In this document: piece by piece, positions 1 to 8,779 of the stretch
How positions within the stretch are numbered: the first letter of the stretch is position 1
Layout: each line of letters opens with the position of its first letter
NCBI GenBank assembly: GCA_016790225.1
Contig: JAEUOZ010000049.1
Span: forward strand, 1-37,297
DNA from: Rubrivivax sp.
GTDB taxonomy: Bacteria; Pseudomonadota; Gammaproteobacteria; Burkholderiales; Burkholderiaceae
Length of the DNA stretch: 37,297 bases
Direction: 5' to 3'
Position numbers and translations under genes: made by a program
The notes under the pieces: model-generated
What the model saw: the letters and a program-made list of their open reading frames with translations, nothing else
Databases searched by the model: none
Told to the model about the DNA's origin: nothing

Positions 1-1319
1 TCGGCCATCTCCTGCGCGATCTGCAGCAGGCCCTTCTGGTCGGCGTCCTTCAGCACCGGCACCACCAGGCCGTTGGGCGTGTCGGCGGCAAAGCCGATGT
101 GGAAGTACTTCTTGTAGACCAGCGCATCGCCGTCCAGGCTGGCGTTGAACTCGGGGAACTTCTTCAGCGCGGCCACGCAGGCCTTGATGACGAAGGCGAG
201 CATCGTCACCTTGATGCCGGCCTTCTCGTTCTCCTTGTTCAGCTGCACCCGCAGCGCTTCCAGGTCGGTGATGTCCGCCTCGTCGTTGTTGGTGACGTGC
301 GGGATCAGCACCCAGTTGCGGTGCAGGTTGGCACCGCTGATCTTCTTGATGCGCGACAGGTCCTTGCGCTCGATCGGGCCGAACTTGGCGAAGTCCACTT
401 GCGGCCAGGGCAGCAGGCCCGGAATGCCGCCGCCGGCCGCGGCCGCAGGCGCGGCCGCCTTCGGAGCTGCCTGCGCCGTGGCGATCACGCCCTTGACGAA
501 GCCCTGCACGTCGGCCTGGGTGATGCGGCCCTTGGGACCGCTGCCCTTGACCTGCTCCAGCGGCACGCCCAGCTCGCGGGCGAAGCGCCGCACCGAGGGC
601 GAGGCATGCGGCAGCGCGCCGCTGGGCGCGGCCGGCTGGTGCGCCGGCATCGCGGCCGGGGTGGCGGCGGGCGCGGCCGCCGCGCTGGCCGGCGCCGCGG
701 CAGGCGCGCTAGCCGGTGCGGCAGCCGGGGCCGCCGCAGGCGCAGCAGCCACGGCACCGCCGGCACCCTGCAGCACCGCCACCGGCGAGCCTTTCGACAC
801 CTTGTCGCCGAGCTTCACCTTCAGCTCCTTCAGCACACCGGCATGCGAGGACGGGATCTCCATCGACGCCTTGTCGCTTTCCACCGTGATCAGGCTCTGC
901 TCGACCGCGATGGCATCGCCGGGCTTGGCCAGCAGCTCGATCACCGTGACGTCGGCGAAGTCGCCGATGTCCGGCACCAGCACGTCCACCAGGCCACCGC
1001 CGGCGGCCGGCGCGGCGGCCGGTGCCGCCGCGGGAGCGGCGGCGGCGGGCGCGGCCGCCGGAGCCGCGGCCGCAGCACCCGCTGCGCTTTCCAGCACCAG
1101 CAGCAGGCTGCCTTCCGACACCTTGTCGCCGAGCTGGACCTTCATCTCCTTGATCACGCCGGCATGCGAGGACGGGATCTCCATCGACGCCTTGTCGCTT
1201 TCCACCGTGATCAGCGACTGCTCCACCTTCACCGTGTCGCCAGGCTTGACCAGCAGCTCGATGACCTCGACATCCTTGAAGTCGCCGATGTCCGGGACCT
1301 TGACTTCCACCAGGGCCAT
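1..1319 (-). CDS. aceF: Pyruvate dehydrogenase E2, dihydrolipoamide acetyltransferase (3' end outside window)
   Basis: This is the E2 core of the pyruvate dehydrogenase complex, which moves the acetyl group from E1 through lipoyl-lysine to CoA in the cytoplasm. I read it by translating the minus strand from the ATG at 1319, preceded by AAGGAG. About 439 codons are present and no stop is reached. Two lipoyl domains are visible, each with the ESDKAS lipoylation motif (Lys43 and Lys150). Ala/Pro-rich linkers follow, then an E1/E3-binding domain (PSVRRFARELG, later GSGPKGRI) and the start of the acyltransferase domain. The catalytic DHRxxDG motif lies outside the window. The gene starts 23 nt after the aceE stop, so the two are surely co-transcribed. 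The identification is secure; only the C-terminus is missing. Confidence 0.96.
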   Translation of the reverse strand, partial: MALVEVKVPDIGDFKDVEVIELLVKPGDTVKVEQSLITVESDKASMEIPSSHAGVIKEMKVQLGDKVSEGSLLLVLESAAGAAAAAPAAAPAAAAPAAAPAAAPAAGGGLVDVLVPDIGDFADVTVIELLAKPGDAIAVEQSLITVESDKASMEIPSSHAGVLKELKVKLGDKVSKGSPVAVLQGAGGAVAAAPAAAPAAAPASAPAAAPASAAAAPAATPAAMPAHQPAAPSGALPHASPSVRRFARELGVPLEQVKGSGPKGRITQADVQGFVKGVIATAQAAPKAAAPAAAAGGGIPGLLPWPQVDFAKFGPIERKDLSRIKKISGANLHRNWVLIPHVTNNDEADITDLEALRVQLNKENEKAGIKVTMLAFVIKACVAALKKFPEFNASLDGDALVYKKYFHIGFAADTPNGLVVPVLKDADQKGLLQIAQEMA

Positions 1320-1342
1320 GTTCGTCTCCTTGTTCTAGGGCT

Positions 1343-4066
1343 TCAGGCCAGCAGCGGATTGACGCACTCGGTGTCGATGCGGTACTTCTTGATCGCCTCG
1401 GCCACCTTGGCCACCGGCAGCTGCCCGTCATCGGCCAGCGCCTTCAATGCGGCCACCACGATGTAGTGGCGGTTGACCTCGAAGTGCTCGCGCAGCTTGC
1501 TGCGGAAGTCGCTGCGGCCGAAGCCGTCGGTGCCCAGCACGCGGTAGGCGCGGCCCTTGGGAATGAAGGCGCGGATCTGCTCGGCGTAGTTCTTCATGTA
1601 GTCGGTGGACGCCACCACCGGGCCGGCATGCGGCGTCAGCTGCTGCGTGACGAAGGGCACGCGCGGCGTCTCCGTGGGGTGCAGCAGGTTCCAGCGCTCG
1701 CAGTCCTGGCCGTCGCGCGCCAGCTCGTTGAAGCTGGGGCAGCTGAAGACGTTGGCCGACACGCCCCAGTCGCTGGCCAGCAGCTGGCGCGCGGCCATCG
1801 ACTCGCGCAGGATGGTGCCGCTGCCCAGCAGGTTGACGCTGGGCGCGGCCGCGCCCTTGGCCGCCGGCGCGCTGCCCTGCTCCAGCAGGTACATGCCCTT
1901 GATGATCTGCTCCTCGGTGCCCGGCACCAGGCCCGGCATCGCGTAGTTCTCGTTCAGCAGCGTCAGGTAGTAGTAGACGTTGTCCTGCTTCTCGACCATG
2001 CGCTTCAGGCCGTGGTGCAGGATCACCGCCACCTCGTGCGCGAAGGTGGGGTCGTAGCTGATGCAGTTGGGGATGGTGCCGGCCAGGATGTGGCTGTGGC
2101 CGTCCTCGTGCTGCAGGCCCTCGCCGTTCAGCGTGGTGCGGCCGCTGGTGCCGCCCAGCAGGAAGCCGCGCGCCTGCATGTCGCCGGCCGCCCAGGCCAG
2201 GTCGCCGATGCGCTGGAAGCCGAACATCGAGTAGTAGACGAAGAACGGCACCATGATGCGGTTGTTGGTGCTGTAGCTGGTGGCCGCGGCGATCCAGCTG
2301 GCCATGCCGCCAGCCTCGTTGATGCCTTCCTGCAGGATCTGCCCGGCCTTGTCCTCGCGGTAGTACATCACCTGGTCCTTGTCGACCGGGGTGTACTTCT
2401 GGCCCTCGGGGTTGTAGATGCCGATCTGCCGGAACAGGCCTTCCATGCCGAAGGTGCGCGCCTCGTCCACCAGGATCGGCACCACGCGCGGGCCCAGCGC
2501 CTTGTCGCGCAGCAGCAGCGTCAGGAAGCGCACGTAGGCCTGCGTGGTGCTGATCTCGCGGCCTTCGGCGGTCGCTTCCAGCACCGGCTTGAAGGTCTCG
2601 AGCGAGGGCACGGTGAAGTGCTCGTCGGCGCGGGGGCGACGCTGTGGCAGGTAGCCGCCCAGCGCCTTGCGCCGCTCGTGCAGGTACTTCATCTCCGGCG
2701 TGTCGTCGGCCGGCTTGTAGAACGGGATCTTCGGCAGGTCGGCGTCGCTGATCGGGATGTTGAAGCGGTCGCGGATGTAGCGGATGTCGTCGTCGGTGAG
2801 CTTCTTGGTCTGGTGCGCGGTGTTCTTGCCCTCGCCGGCGCCGCCCATGCCGTAGCCCTTGACGGTCTTGACCAGCAGCACCGTGGGCTGGCCCTGGTGG
2901 CTGTTGGCGCGGTGGAAGGCGGCGTACACCTTGCCGGCGTCGTGGCCGCCGCGGCGCAGCGCCCAGATGTCGGCATCGCTCATCTTCGACACCATCTCCA
3001 GCGTCGCAGGATCGCGGCCGAAGAAATGCTTGCGCACGAAGGCGCCGTCGTTGGCCTTGAAGGCCTGGTAGTCGCCGTCCAGCGTGTCGAGCATGATCTT
3101 GCGCAATGCGCCGGTCTTGTCGCGGGCCAGCAGCGGGTCCCAGTTGCTGCCCCAGATCAGCTTGATGACGTTCCAGCCGGCACCGCGGAAGTCACCTTCC
3201 AGCTCCTGGATGATCTTGCCGTTGCCGCGCACCGGGCCGTCCAGGCGCTGCAGGTTGCAGTTGATGACGAAGATCAGGTTGTCCAGCTTCTCGCGCGCCG
3301 CCAGGCCGATGGCGCCCAGCGATTCGGGTTCGTCCATCTCGCCGTCACCGCAGAACACCCAGACCTTGCGCTTGCTGGTGTCGGCGATGCCGCGGGCATG
3401 CAGGTACTTCAGGAAGCGCGCCTGGTAGATGGCCATCAGCGGCCCCAGGCCCATCGAGACGGTCGGGAACTGCCAGAAGTCCGGCATCAGCTTGGGGTGC
3501 GGGTAGCTCGAAAGGCCCTTGCCGTCCACCTCCTGACGGAAGTTCAGCAACTGCTCTTCGGAAAGCCGGCCTTCCAGGTAGGCGCGGGCATAGATGCCGG
3601 GCGCGCTGTGACCCTGGATGTAGAGGCAGTCGCCGCCGTGATCGGGGCTGGCGGCGTGCCAGAAGTGATTGAAGCCGGCGGCAAACAAATGCGCCAGCGA
3701 GGCAAACGAACTGATGTGCCCGCCCAGATCGCCGCCATCGGCCGGATTCAGGCGGTTGGCCTTCACGACCATGGCCATCGCATTCCAGCGCATGTAGGCA
3801 CGAAGGCGCCCTTCAAGCTCCAGGTTCCCCGGGCTTCGCTCTTCTTCCGCCGGCTCGATCGTGTTGACGTAGCCTGTGGTGGCCGAGAACGGCATGTCGA
3901 TGCTGTGCTGGCGTGCATGCTCCAGCAGGTGCTCCAGCAGGAAGTGCGCGCGCTCCTTGCCTTCGGCGGCGATCACCGCTTCCAGGGCCTGCAGCCATTC
4001 ACGGGTTTCCTGGGCGTCGGCATCGACGGACGTGAAGGGATGGGCGGGGGGGTGTTCGCCGGGCAT
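1343..4066 (-). CDS. aceE: Pyruvate dehydrogenase E1 component, homodimeric type
   Basis: This is the thiamin-diphosphate-dependent decarboxylase of the pyruvate dehydrogenase complex; it decarboxylates pyruvate and acetylates the lipoyl groups of AceF. The product is 907 aa, close to the 887 aa of E. coli AceE. The TPP/Mg-binding segment starts with GDGEMDEPES at about residue 240 and continues to the NCN and LDGPV region. The active-site loop region (GYGMGGAGEGKNTAHQ) and the pyrimidine-binding and C-terminal transketolase-like domains are intact. An upstream in-frame ATG at 4132 exists, but I chose the ATG at 4066 because AAGGAG sits 8 nt before it and the protein then begins like family members. 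It is followed directly by aceF. The sensor kinase gene diverges on the other side. Confidence 0.97.
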   Translation of the reverse strand: MPGEHPPAHPFTSVDADAQETREWLQALEAVIAAEGKERAHFLLEHLLEHARQHSIDMPFSATTGYVNTIEPAEEERSPGNLELEGRLRAYMRWNAMAMVVKANRLNPADGGDLGGHISSFASLAHLFAAGFNHFWHAASPDHGGDCLYIQGHSAPGIYARAYLEGRLSEEQLLNFRQEVDGKGLSSYPHPKLMPDFWQFPTVSMGLGPLMAIYQARFLKYLHARGIADTSKRKVWVFCGDGEMDEPESLGAIGLAAREKLDNLIFVINCNLQRLDGPVRGNGKIIQELEGDFRGAGWNVIKLIWGSNWDPLLARDKTGALRKIMLDTLDGDYQAFKANDGAFVRKHFFGRDPATLEMVSKMSDADIWALRRGGHDAGKVYAAFHRANSHQGQPTVLLVKTVKGYGMGGAGEGKNTAHQTKKLTDDDIRYIRDRFNIPISDADLPKIPFYKPADDTPEMKYLHERRKALGGYLPQRRPRADEHFTVPSLETFKPVLEATAEGREISTTQAYVRFLTLLLRDKALGPRVVPILVDEARTFGMEGLFRQIGIYNPEGQKYTPVDKDQVMYYREDKAGQILQEGINEAGGMASWIAAATSYSTNNRIMVPFFVYYSMFGFQRIGDLAWAAGDMQARGFLLGGTSGRTTLNGEGLQHEDGHSHILAGTIPNCISYDPTFAHEVAVILHHGLKRMVEKQDNVYYYLTLLNENYAMPGLVPGTEEQIIKGMYLLEQGSAPAAKGAAAPSVNLLGSGTILRESMAARQLLASDWGVSANVFSCPSFNELARDGQDCERWNLLHPTETPRVPFVTQQLTPHAGPVVASTDYMKNYAEQIRAFIPKGRAYRVLGTDGFGRSDFRSKLREHFEVNRHYIVVAALKALADDGQLPVAKVAEAIKKYRIDTECVNPLLA

Positions 4067-4324
4067 CGAAGCGTCTCCTTGGTGGCTGGTTCTCTCCGGT
4101 GGCTGCGCGGAGTGGTTCAGAGTGTGGCACAAGGATCATCAATTTTCAAATAGTGGCCTTGTATTTCATGATGCGGCAAGCAACCCACCTCCGTGTCAGC
4201 CAAGGCGGGCAGAGCGTGCCGTTTCTCTCGGGATAATCGGGCGCATGAAGGGTGCTTGTCAGCAAGACGATGCCAACGATGCCAGGCCGACGGCCGCGCA
4301 CCGCAGCCGATCCGGCGCGCGCCC

Positions 4325-6907
4325 ATGAGCGACATCACCCAGCCCGCGCCCCTGGGCAGCCCGCCCACCACCCGGCTGCAGCGCCTGGCCGGCCGCTGGT
4401 GGCGCCGCCAGTCACCTGCGCGGCAGGACCGCTTTGCGACGCTGGCCCCGCTGGCCTCCGTGCTCCTGTTTCTGGCGGCCATCATCTCGGCCTTCTGGTA
4501 CCTGCGCAATGAGGAAATGGAGCGGGAGACCGAATCGGTGCGCCGCGACACCGAGATCACGCAGCAGCAGATAGGCCTGCGCCTGATCGAGAACCAGGAG
4601 CAGGTCTACCGCATCGCGCGCGAACTGGTCTCACGCGAGATCGACAGCAACGACTTCTCAGGCCAGGTCATCGGCTTCGTGCGCGAGCGGCCGGAGATCA
4701 ACCTCGTGCACTGGCTCAATCCCAAGCGCGGCGTGCGCGCCACGCACCGATCGGCCAGCTACCAGAGCGACCTGGACACCACGTCGGAGAGCAGCGCCAC
4801 CACGCTGCCGGTCGAAGGCATGGACAGCCCCACGGAGCGCGCGTTCATGGCCTCGCGCGATCAGCGCCAGCCGGTCTATACCTCGGGCTTCCGAAACGCC
4901 AGTGGCGAAGCCATCTTCCATCTGCACGTGCCCCTGGTGGACCGCGGCCGCTTCGCTGGGGTGCTGCTGGTGGAGTATTCGGTCTCCTCGCTGCTGCGCC
5001 ACTTCGTGCCCCCGGATGTGGCGCGGCGTCACGTGATGTCCGTCGTCGGGGATCAGCAGGCCCTGCTGGCCAGCACGTCGGCCAGCACGCTGGAAGCCGG
5101 CCGCCCGCGGGCTTCGATCACCTACGACGCGCCGCTCACGCCGGCACTGAACGGCCTGGTGGTGCGCGGCGAAGGCTGGCGCGCGTCGATCGGCCTGATC
5201 AGCAACACGCTGTTCTGGATGGTGGTGGCGCTGTCGGTGCTGACCGTCTGGATGCTGCTGGGGACCTGGCGCCACATGCAGCGGCGCGCCCAGATCCAGA
5301 CGGCCCTGGTGCAGGAGACGCAGTTCCGCCGCGCGATGGAGAACTCCATGCTCACCGGCATGCGGGCACTGGACATGGATGGCCGCATCACCTACGTGAA
5401 TGCGGCCTTCTGCCAGATGAGCGGCTTTTCAGAAGAAGAGCTGATCGGCTGCCTGCCGCCCTACCCTTACTGGCCGCCGGACCGCATCGAGGAGAACCAG
5501 CGCCTGCTGGAGCAGGAGATGCAGGGCCGCAGCCCGGCCGGCGGCATCGAGGTGCGGCTGATGCGCAAGGACGGGCAGATGTTCGATGCGCGCATGTATG
5601 TCTCGCCGCTGATCGATCCGCGCGGGCAGCAGGCCGGCTGGATGACCTCGATGACCAACATCACCGAGGCCAAGCGCATCCGCGATCAGCTCTCGGCCTC
5701 GCACGAGCGCTTCACCACCGTGCTGGAAGGCCTGGATGCCTCGGTCTCGGTGCTCTCGGTCCAGCAGAACGAACTGCTGTTCGCCAACCGCTCGTACCGG
5801 CTGTGGTTCGGCGCCGATGCCCGCGGGCACGCCCTGCTGGCCGGGAGCCTCTCACCTGGAAAGTTTGCGGCCCGCGCGGACGACAGCGTGGACGATCTTT
5901 CCGGCCTGCCCACGCAGGAGCTCACTGACCGCGGCGGCGAACTGCGCGAGGTGTATGTCGAGTCGCTCAACAAATGGTTCGACGTGCGCTCGCGCTACCT
6001 GCAGTGGACCGACGGCAGCGTGGCACAGATGCTCATCGCCACCGATGTCACCACACGCCTGAAGGCCGAGGAACAGGTGGCGCAGCAGGCCGAGCGCGCA
6101 TCGATCACCAGCCGCCTGATGACCATGGGCGAGATGGCCTCTTCCGTCGCCCATGAGCTGAACCAGCCGCTGACCGCCATCAGCAACTACTGCAGCGGCA
6201 TGGTCTCGCGCGTCAATGCCGATGCGATCCAGAAGGACGATCTGCTGGCCGCCTTGCGCAAGACCGCGCACCAGGCGGAGCGCGCTGGCCAGATCATCCA
6301 TCGCATCCGCGCCTTCGTGAAGAAAAGCGAGCCTCAACGGCAGCCGGCCCATGCGCGCGAGATCGTCGACGATGCGGTCGAGTTGGCCAGCATCGCCCTG
6401 CGGCGGCGCAGCGTCTCCATCCGCTCCTATGTCGCCCAGCACCTGCCGGTGCTGATGGTCGATCCGATCCTCATCGAACAGGTGGTGCTGAATCTGCTGA
6501 AGAACGCGGCCGAGGCCATCGATGCGGCGCAGATGCCGCCTGCGCGCCGCACGATCGAGCTGCGTGTGGTACCGCGGCACACACCCGATGAAGGTGGCGT
6601 GATCGAGTTCAGCGTCACCGACGGCGGGCCCGGCTTGCCCGATGAAGTCATCAAGCGGCTCTACGAAGCCTTCTTCTCCACCAAGAGCGACGGGCTGGGC
6701 ATCGGCCTGTCGCTGTGCCGCTCGATCGTCGAGTCGCACCAGGGGCGGATGCGAGCGCAGAACCTCTACAATGGAATGTCGATCACGGGCTGTCGCTTTT
6801 CGTTCACGCTGCCGGTTGAGATCTCCAGCCGCCATGATGCCGAACGCTCAACGGCTGCACCGCCGACGCTGGCCTCTCCACCGCCTTCCTCACCTTCAAG
6901 AGCATGA
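4325..6907 (+). CDS. Membrane-bound PAS-domain sensor histidine kinase
   Basis: This is a two-component sensor kinase of 860 aa. Two membrane segments (about residues 39-60 and 292-316) bracket a periplasmic sensor region of about 230 residues. A cytoplasmic PAS domain (about 333-450, ending TNITEAKRIRDQ) and a second weaker PAS-like unit (about 460-580) follow. The HisKA H-box is VAHELNQPLTAIS with phospho-accepting His610. The ATPase domain shows the N-box LNLLKNAAEAI, then DGGPGLP and GLGIGLSLC. The H-box with NQPLTAI is of the kind found in DctB/FixL-like kinases. The ligand is unknown. I chose the ATG at 4325 because earlier in-frame starts add an Arg-rich stretch unlike a kinase N-terminus. 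The last four bases overlap the regulator gene, so the pair is translationally coupled. It diverges from aceEF, which suggests but does not prove a metabolic signal. Confidence 0.9.
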   Translation: MSDITQPAPLGSPPTTRLQRLAGRWWRRQSPARQDRFATLAPLASVLLFLAAIISAFWYLRNEEMERETESVRRDTEITQQQIGLRLIENQEQVYRIARELVSREIDSNDFSGQVIGFVRERPEINLVHWLNPKRGVRATHRSASYQSDLDTTSESSATTLPVEGMDSPTERAFMASRDQRQPVYTSGFRNASGEAIFHLHVPLVDRGRFAGVLLVEYSVSSLLRHFVPPDVARRHVMSVVGDQQALLASTSASTLEAGRPRASITYDAPLTPALNGLVVRGEGWRASIGLISNTLFWMVVALSVLTVWMLLGTWRHMQRRAQIQTALVQETQFRRAMENSMLTGMRALDMDGRITYVNAAFCQMSGFSEEELIGCLPPYPYWPPDRIEENQRLLEQEMQGRSPAGGIEVRLMRKDGQMFDARMYVSPLIDPRGQQAGWMTSMTNITEAKRIRDQLSASHERFTTVLEGLDASVSVLSVQQNELLFANRSYRLWFGADARGHALLAGSLSPGKFAARADDSVDDLSGLPTQELTDRGGELREVYVESLNKWFDVRSRYLQWTDGSVAQMLIATDVTTRLKAEEQVAQQAERASITSRLMTMGEMASSVAHELNQPLTAISNYCSGMVSRVNADAIQKDDLLAALRKTAHQAERAGQIIHRIRAFVKKSEPQRQPAHAREIVDDAVELASIALRRRSVSIRSYVAQHLPVLMVDPILIEQVVLNLLKNAAEAIDAAQMPPARRTIELRVVPRHTPDEGGVIEFSVTDGGPGLPDEVIKRLYEAFFSTKSDGLGIGLSLCRSIVESHQGRMRAQNLYNGMSITGCRFSFTLPVEISSRHDAERSTAAPPTLASPPPSSPSRA

Positions 6908-7527
6908 GCCTGATCCCCAAAAAAGGAACTGTCTACGTCGTTGATGATGATGAGGCCGTGCGCGATTCGCTGCAGTGGCTGCTGGAAGGCAAGGATTACC
7001 GCGTCAAGTGCTTCGATTCGGCCGAGAGCTTTCTCTCGCGCTTCGACCCGCGGGAAGTGGCTTGCCTGATCGCGGACATCCGCATGGACGGCATGAGCGG
7101 CCTGGAACTGCAGGATCGCCTGCTGGAACGCAAGAGCCCCCTGCCGATCGTCTTCATCACCGGGCATGGCGATGTGCCGATGGCGGTGAACACGATGAAG
7201 AAGGGCGCGATGGATTTCATCGAGAAGCCCTTCAAGGAAGAAGAGTTGCTGGGCCTGGTGGAACGCATGCTCGAAGAAGCGCGCTCCTCGTTCAGCCAGC
7301 ACCAGGAAGCCGCCAGCCGCGATGCCTTGCTGGGCCGCCTGACCACGCGGGAAAGCCAGGTGCTGGAGCGCATCGTGGCGGGTCGCCTGAACAAGCAGAT
7401 CGCCGATGACCTGGGCATCAGCATCAAGACGGTGGAAGCGCACCGCGCCAACATCATGGAAAAGCTCAACGCCAATACCGTGGCCGATCTGCTGAAGATC
7501 GCGCTGGGCGCCACCGGCAAGGCTTGA
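6904..7527 (+). CDS. FixJ/LuxR-family response regulator
   Basis: This is a 207-aa DNA-binding response regulator. The receiver domain has the acidic cluster VVDDDEAVRDSLQ, phosphoacceptor Asp58 in LIADIRMDG, the conserved Thr in FITGHGD, and the conserved Lys in EKPFKEEEL. The C-terminal LuxR-type helix-turn-helix runs from LTTRESQVLERI to SIKTVEAHRANIMEKL. This layout is that of FixJ/TodT/NarL-type regulators that activate sigma-70 promoters when phosphorylated. Its start codon overlaps the kinase stop (ATGA), so the kinase upstream is its cognate partner with high probability. Targets cannot be read from the window. The nearest candidates are the divergent aceEF genes. Confidence 0.93.
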   Translation: MSLIPKKGTVYVVDDDEAVRDSLQWLLEGKDYRVKCFDSAESFLSRFDPREVACLIADIRMDGMSGLELQDRLLERKSPLPIVFITGHGDVPMAVNTMKKGAMDFIEKPFKEEELLGLVERMLEEARSSFSQHQEAASRDALLGRLTTRESQVLERIVAGRLNKQIADDLGISIKTVEAHRANIMEKLNANTVADLLKIALGATGKA

Positions 7528-7564
7528 AGGGCCTGGGCTTCAGTTCCTCAGGCGCCACAACAGC

Positions 7565-7594
7565 GGCTCAAGACGGCTCAAGACGGATCAAGAC
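7565..7594 (+). repeat. Three 10-bp tandem repeats downstream of the response regulator
   Basis: GGCTCAAGAC occurs twice in direct succession, and a third copy has one mismatch (GGATCAAGAC). The array lies between the regulator stop and the hairpin at 7630. A 10-bp period matches one helical turn, which suits a protein-binding array, but slippage is equally possible. No function is assigned. Confidence 0.6.
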
Positions 7595-7629
7595 GATTCG
7601 TCCTTCCGGTCTGCAGCCAGTCATCCCCG

Positions 7630-7651
7630 AAGCCGCTGAGACCAGCGGCTT
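7630..7651 (+). terminator. Hairpin after the two-component operon, possible terminator
   Basis: The stem AAGCCGCTG pairs perfectly with CAGCGGCTT (9 bp) around an AGAC loop. It is followed by a short T-containing run (TGTCACTTCT) rather than a clean T-tract. Its position 100 nt after the regulator stop and 128 nt before folD fits a weak intrinsic terminator separating the two units. Confidence 0.5.
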
Positions 7652-7779
7652 TGTCACTTCTACCGTTGCGTGCAGCGGCTTGGCCGTTTCTGCGTCCCGT
7701 CCGCGGCGTCGGCGCCGGCCGATTCGCCCAGCCATGACGGGCCACCCTTCCCGATTCCGCAATGCCTGGAGGCTCACCC

Positions 7780-8637
7780 ATGACAGCACAACTCATCAGC
7801 GGCACGGCCTTGTCGCAGCAGATCCGCGGCGAGGTTTCGGCCCGTACGGCCGCGCTGGCGGCACGCGGGGTGCGGCCCGGCCTGGCCGTGATCCTCGTCG
7901 GCGACGACCCGGCCTCGGCCGTCTACGTCCGCAACAAGGTCAAGGCCTGTCAGGATCACGGCCTTCACTCCGTGCTCGAGCGCCACGAGGCGAGCCTCAG
8001 CGAAGCGGCGCTGCTCGAACGCATCGCCGCACTCAACGCCGACCCGGCCATCCATGGCATCCTGGTGCAGATGCCGCTGCCGCGCCACATCAACCCGCAG
8101 CGGGTGATCGAGGCCATCTCCACCGCCAAGGATGTCGATGGCTATTCGGTGCAGAGTGCGGGCGATCTGATGGCCGGCCTGCCTGGCTTCAGGCCCTGCA
8201 CGCCGTATGGCTGCATGAAGCTCATCGAATCGACGGGTGTTTCGCTCAAGGGCAAGCACGCGGTCGTCATCGGACGCAGCAACACCGTGGGCAAGCCGAT
8301 GGCGCTGCTGCTGCTGCAGGCGCATGCCACGGTCACCATCTGCCACAGCGCCACGCCCGACATCGGCCTGCACACGCGTCAGGCTGATGTGGTGGTAGCG
8401 GCCGTCGGGCGACGTCAGGTGCTGACGGCCGACATGGTCAAGCCAGGCGCCATCGTCATCGACGTGGGCATCAACCGCAACGATGACGGCAAGCTGTGCG
8501 GGGACGTCGACTTCGCCGGCGTCTCCCAGATCGCTGGCTGGATCACGCCCGTGCCGGGTGGCGTCGGGCCCATGACCATCACCATGCTGCTGGTGAATAC
8601 GCTGGAAGCCGCTGAGCGCATGACGGGCGCGGCGTGA
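7780..8637 (+). CDS. folD: Bifunctional methylenetetrahydrofolate dehydrogenase / methenyltetrahydrofolate cyclohydrolase
   Basis: FolD interconverts 5,10-methylene-THF, 5,10-methenyl-THF and 10-formyl-THF with NADP, feeding purine and formyl-Met synthesis in the cytoplasm. The 285-aa product has the usual family length. The substrate-binding and catalytic region is [18 protein letters not shown] with the conserved Tyr and Lys. The QMPLPRHIN and KDVDGY motifs, the dinucleotide-binding stretch [13 protein letters not shown] and the C-terminal signature [11 protein letters not shown] are all present. I chose the ATG at 7780 over the ATG at 7762 because GGAGG lies 9 bases before it and family proteins start here. 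It is probably a separate transcript from the kinase/regulator pair. Confidence 0.97.
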   Translation: MTAQLISGTALSQQIRGEVSARTAALAARGVRPGLAVILVGDDPASAVYVRNKVKACQDHGLHSVLERHEASLSEAALLERIAALNADPAIHGILVQMPLPRHINPQRVIEAISTAKDVDGYSVQSAGDLMAGLPGFRPCTPYGCMKLIESTGVSLKGKHAVVIGRSNTVGKPMALLLLQAHATVTICHSATPDIGLHTRQADVVVAAVGRRQVLTADMVKPGAIVIDVGINRNDDGKLCGDVDFAGVSQIAGWITPVPGGVGPMTITMLLVNTLEAAERMTGAA

Positions 8638-8779
8638 CGGGTTTGCGCGGGCACCTGGCTGCCCGCCGCATGGCTGCAGCGCTACAAAGGTGCCGCCTGT
8701 GTGGAATTCCAGCCGCAACCCCGGTCAGAACAACGGCCATCCGGCGCACCGCAGCGGCATCCGCGAGAGAATCCCGGCC

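Noticed and set aside
420..1100. GC-rich Ala-codon tracts in aceF as a possible repeat element or CRISPR-like array
   Set aside because: They encode the Ala/Pro interdomain linkers of E2; there is no regular repeat-spacer structure, and I saw no CRISPR array anywhere in the window.
99..1466. Long plus-strand open frames opposite aceF and the start of aceE
   Set aside because: They are antisense shadows in GC-rich DNA; the minus strand encodes a complete lipoyl/E3-binding/acyltransferase layout.
1466..4153. 895-codon plus-strand frame opposite aceE
   Set aside because: Composition is low-complexity Ala/Val/His/Arg/Gln with no domain, exactly opposite a well-conserved aceE.
4130..4165. aceE promoter (TTGAAA, 17 bp, CACACT on the minus strand)
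   Set aside because: The -35 is acceptable but the -10 match is poor, so I did not list it as a feature.
8645..8668. GCGGGCA/TGCCCGC hairpin after folD as a terminator
   Set aside because: The stem is short and GC-only with no T-tract; such dyads are frequent in DNA of this composition.
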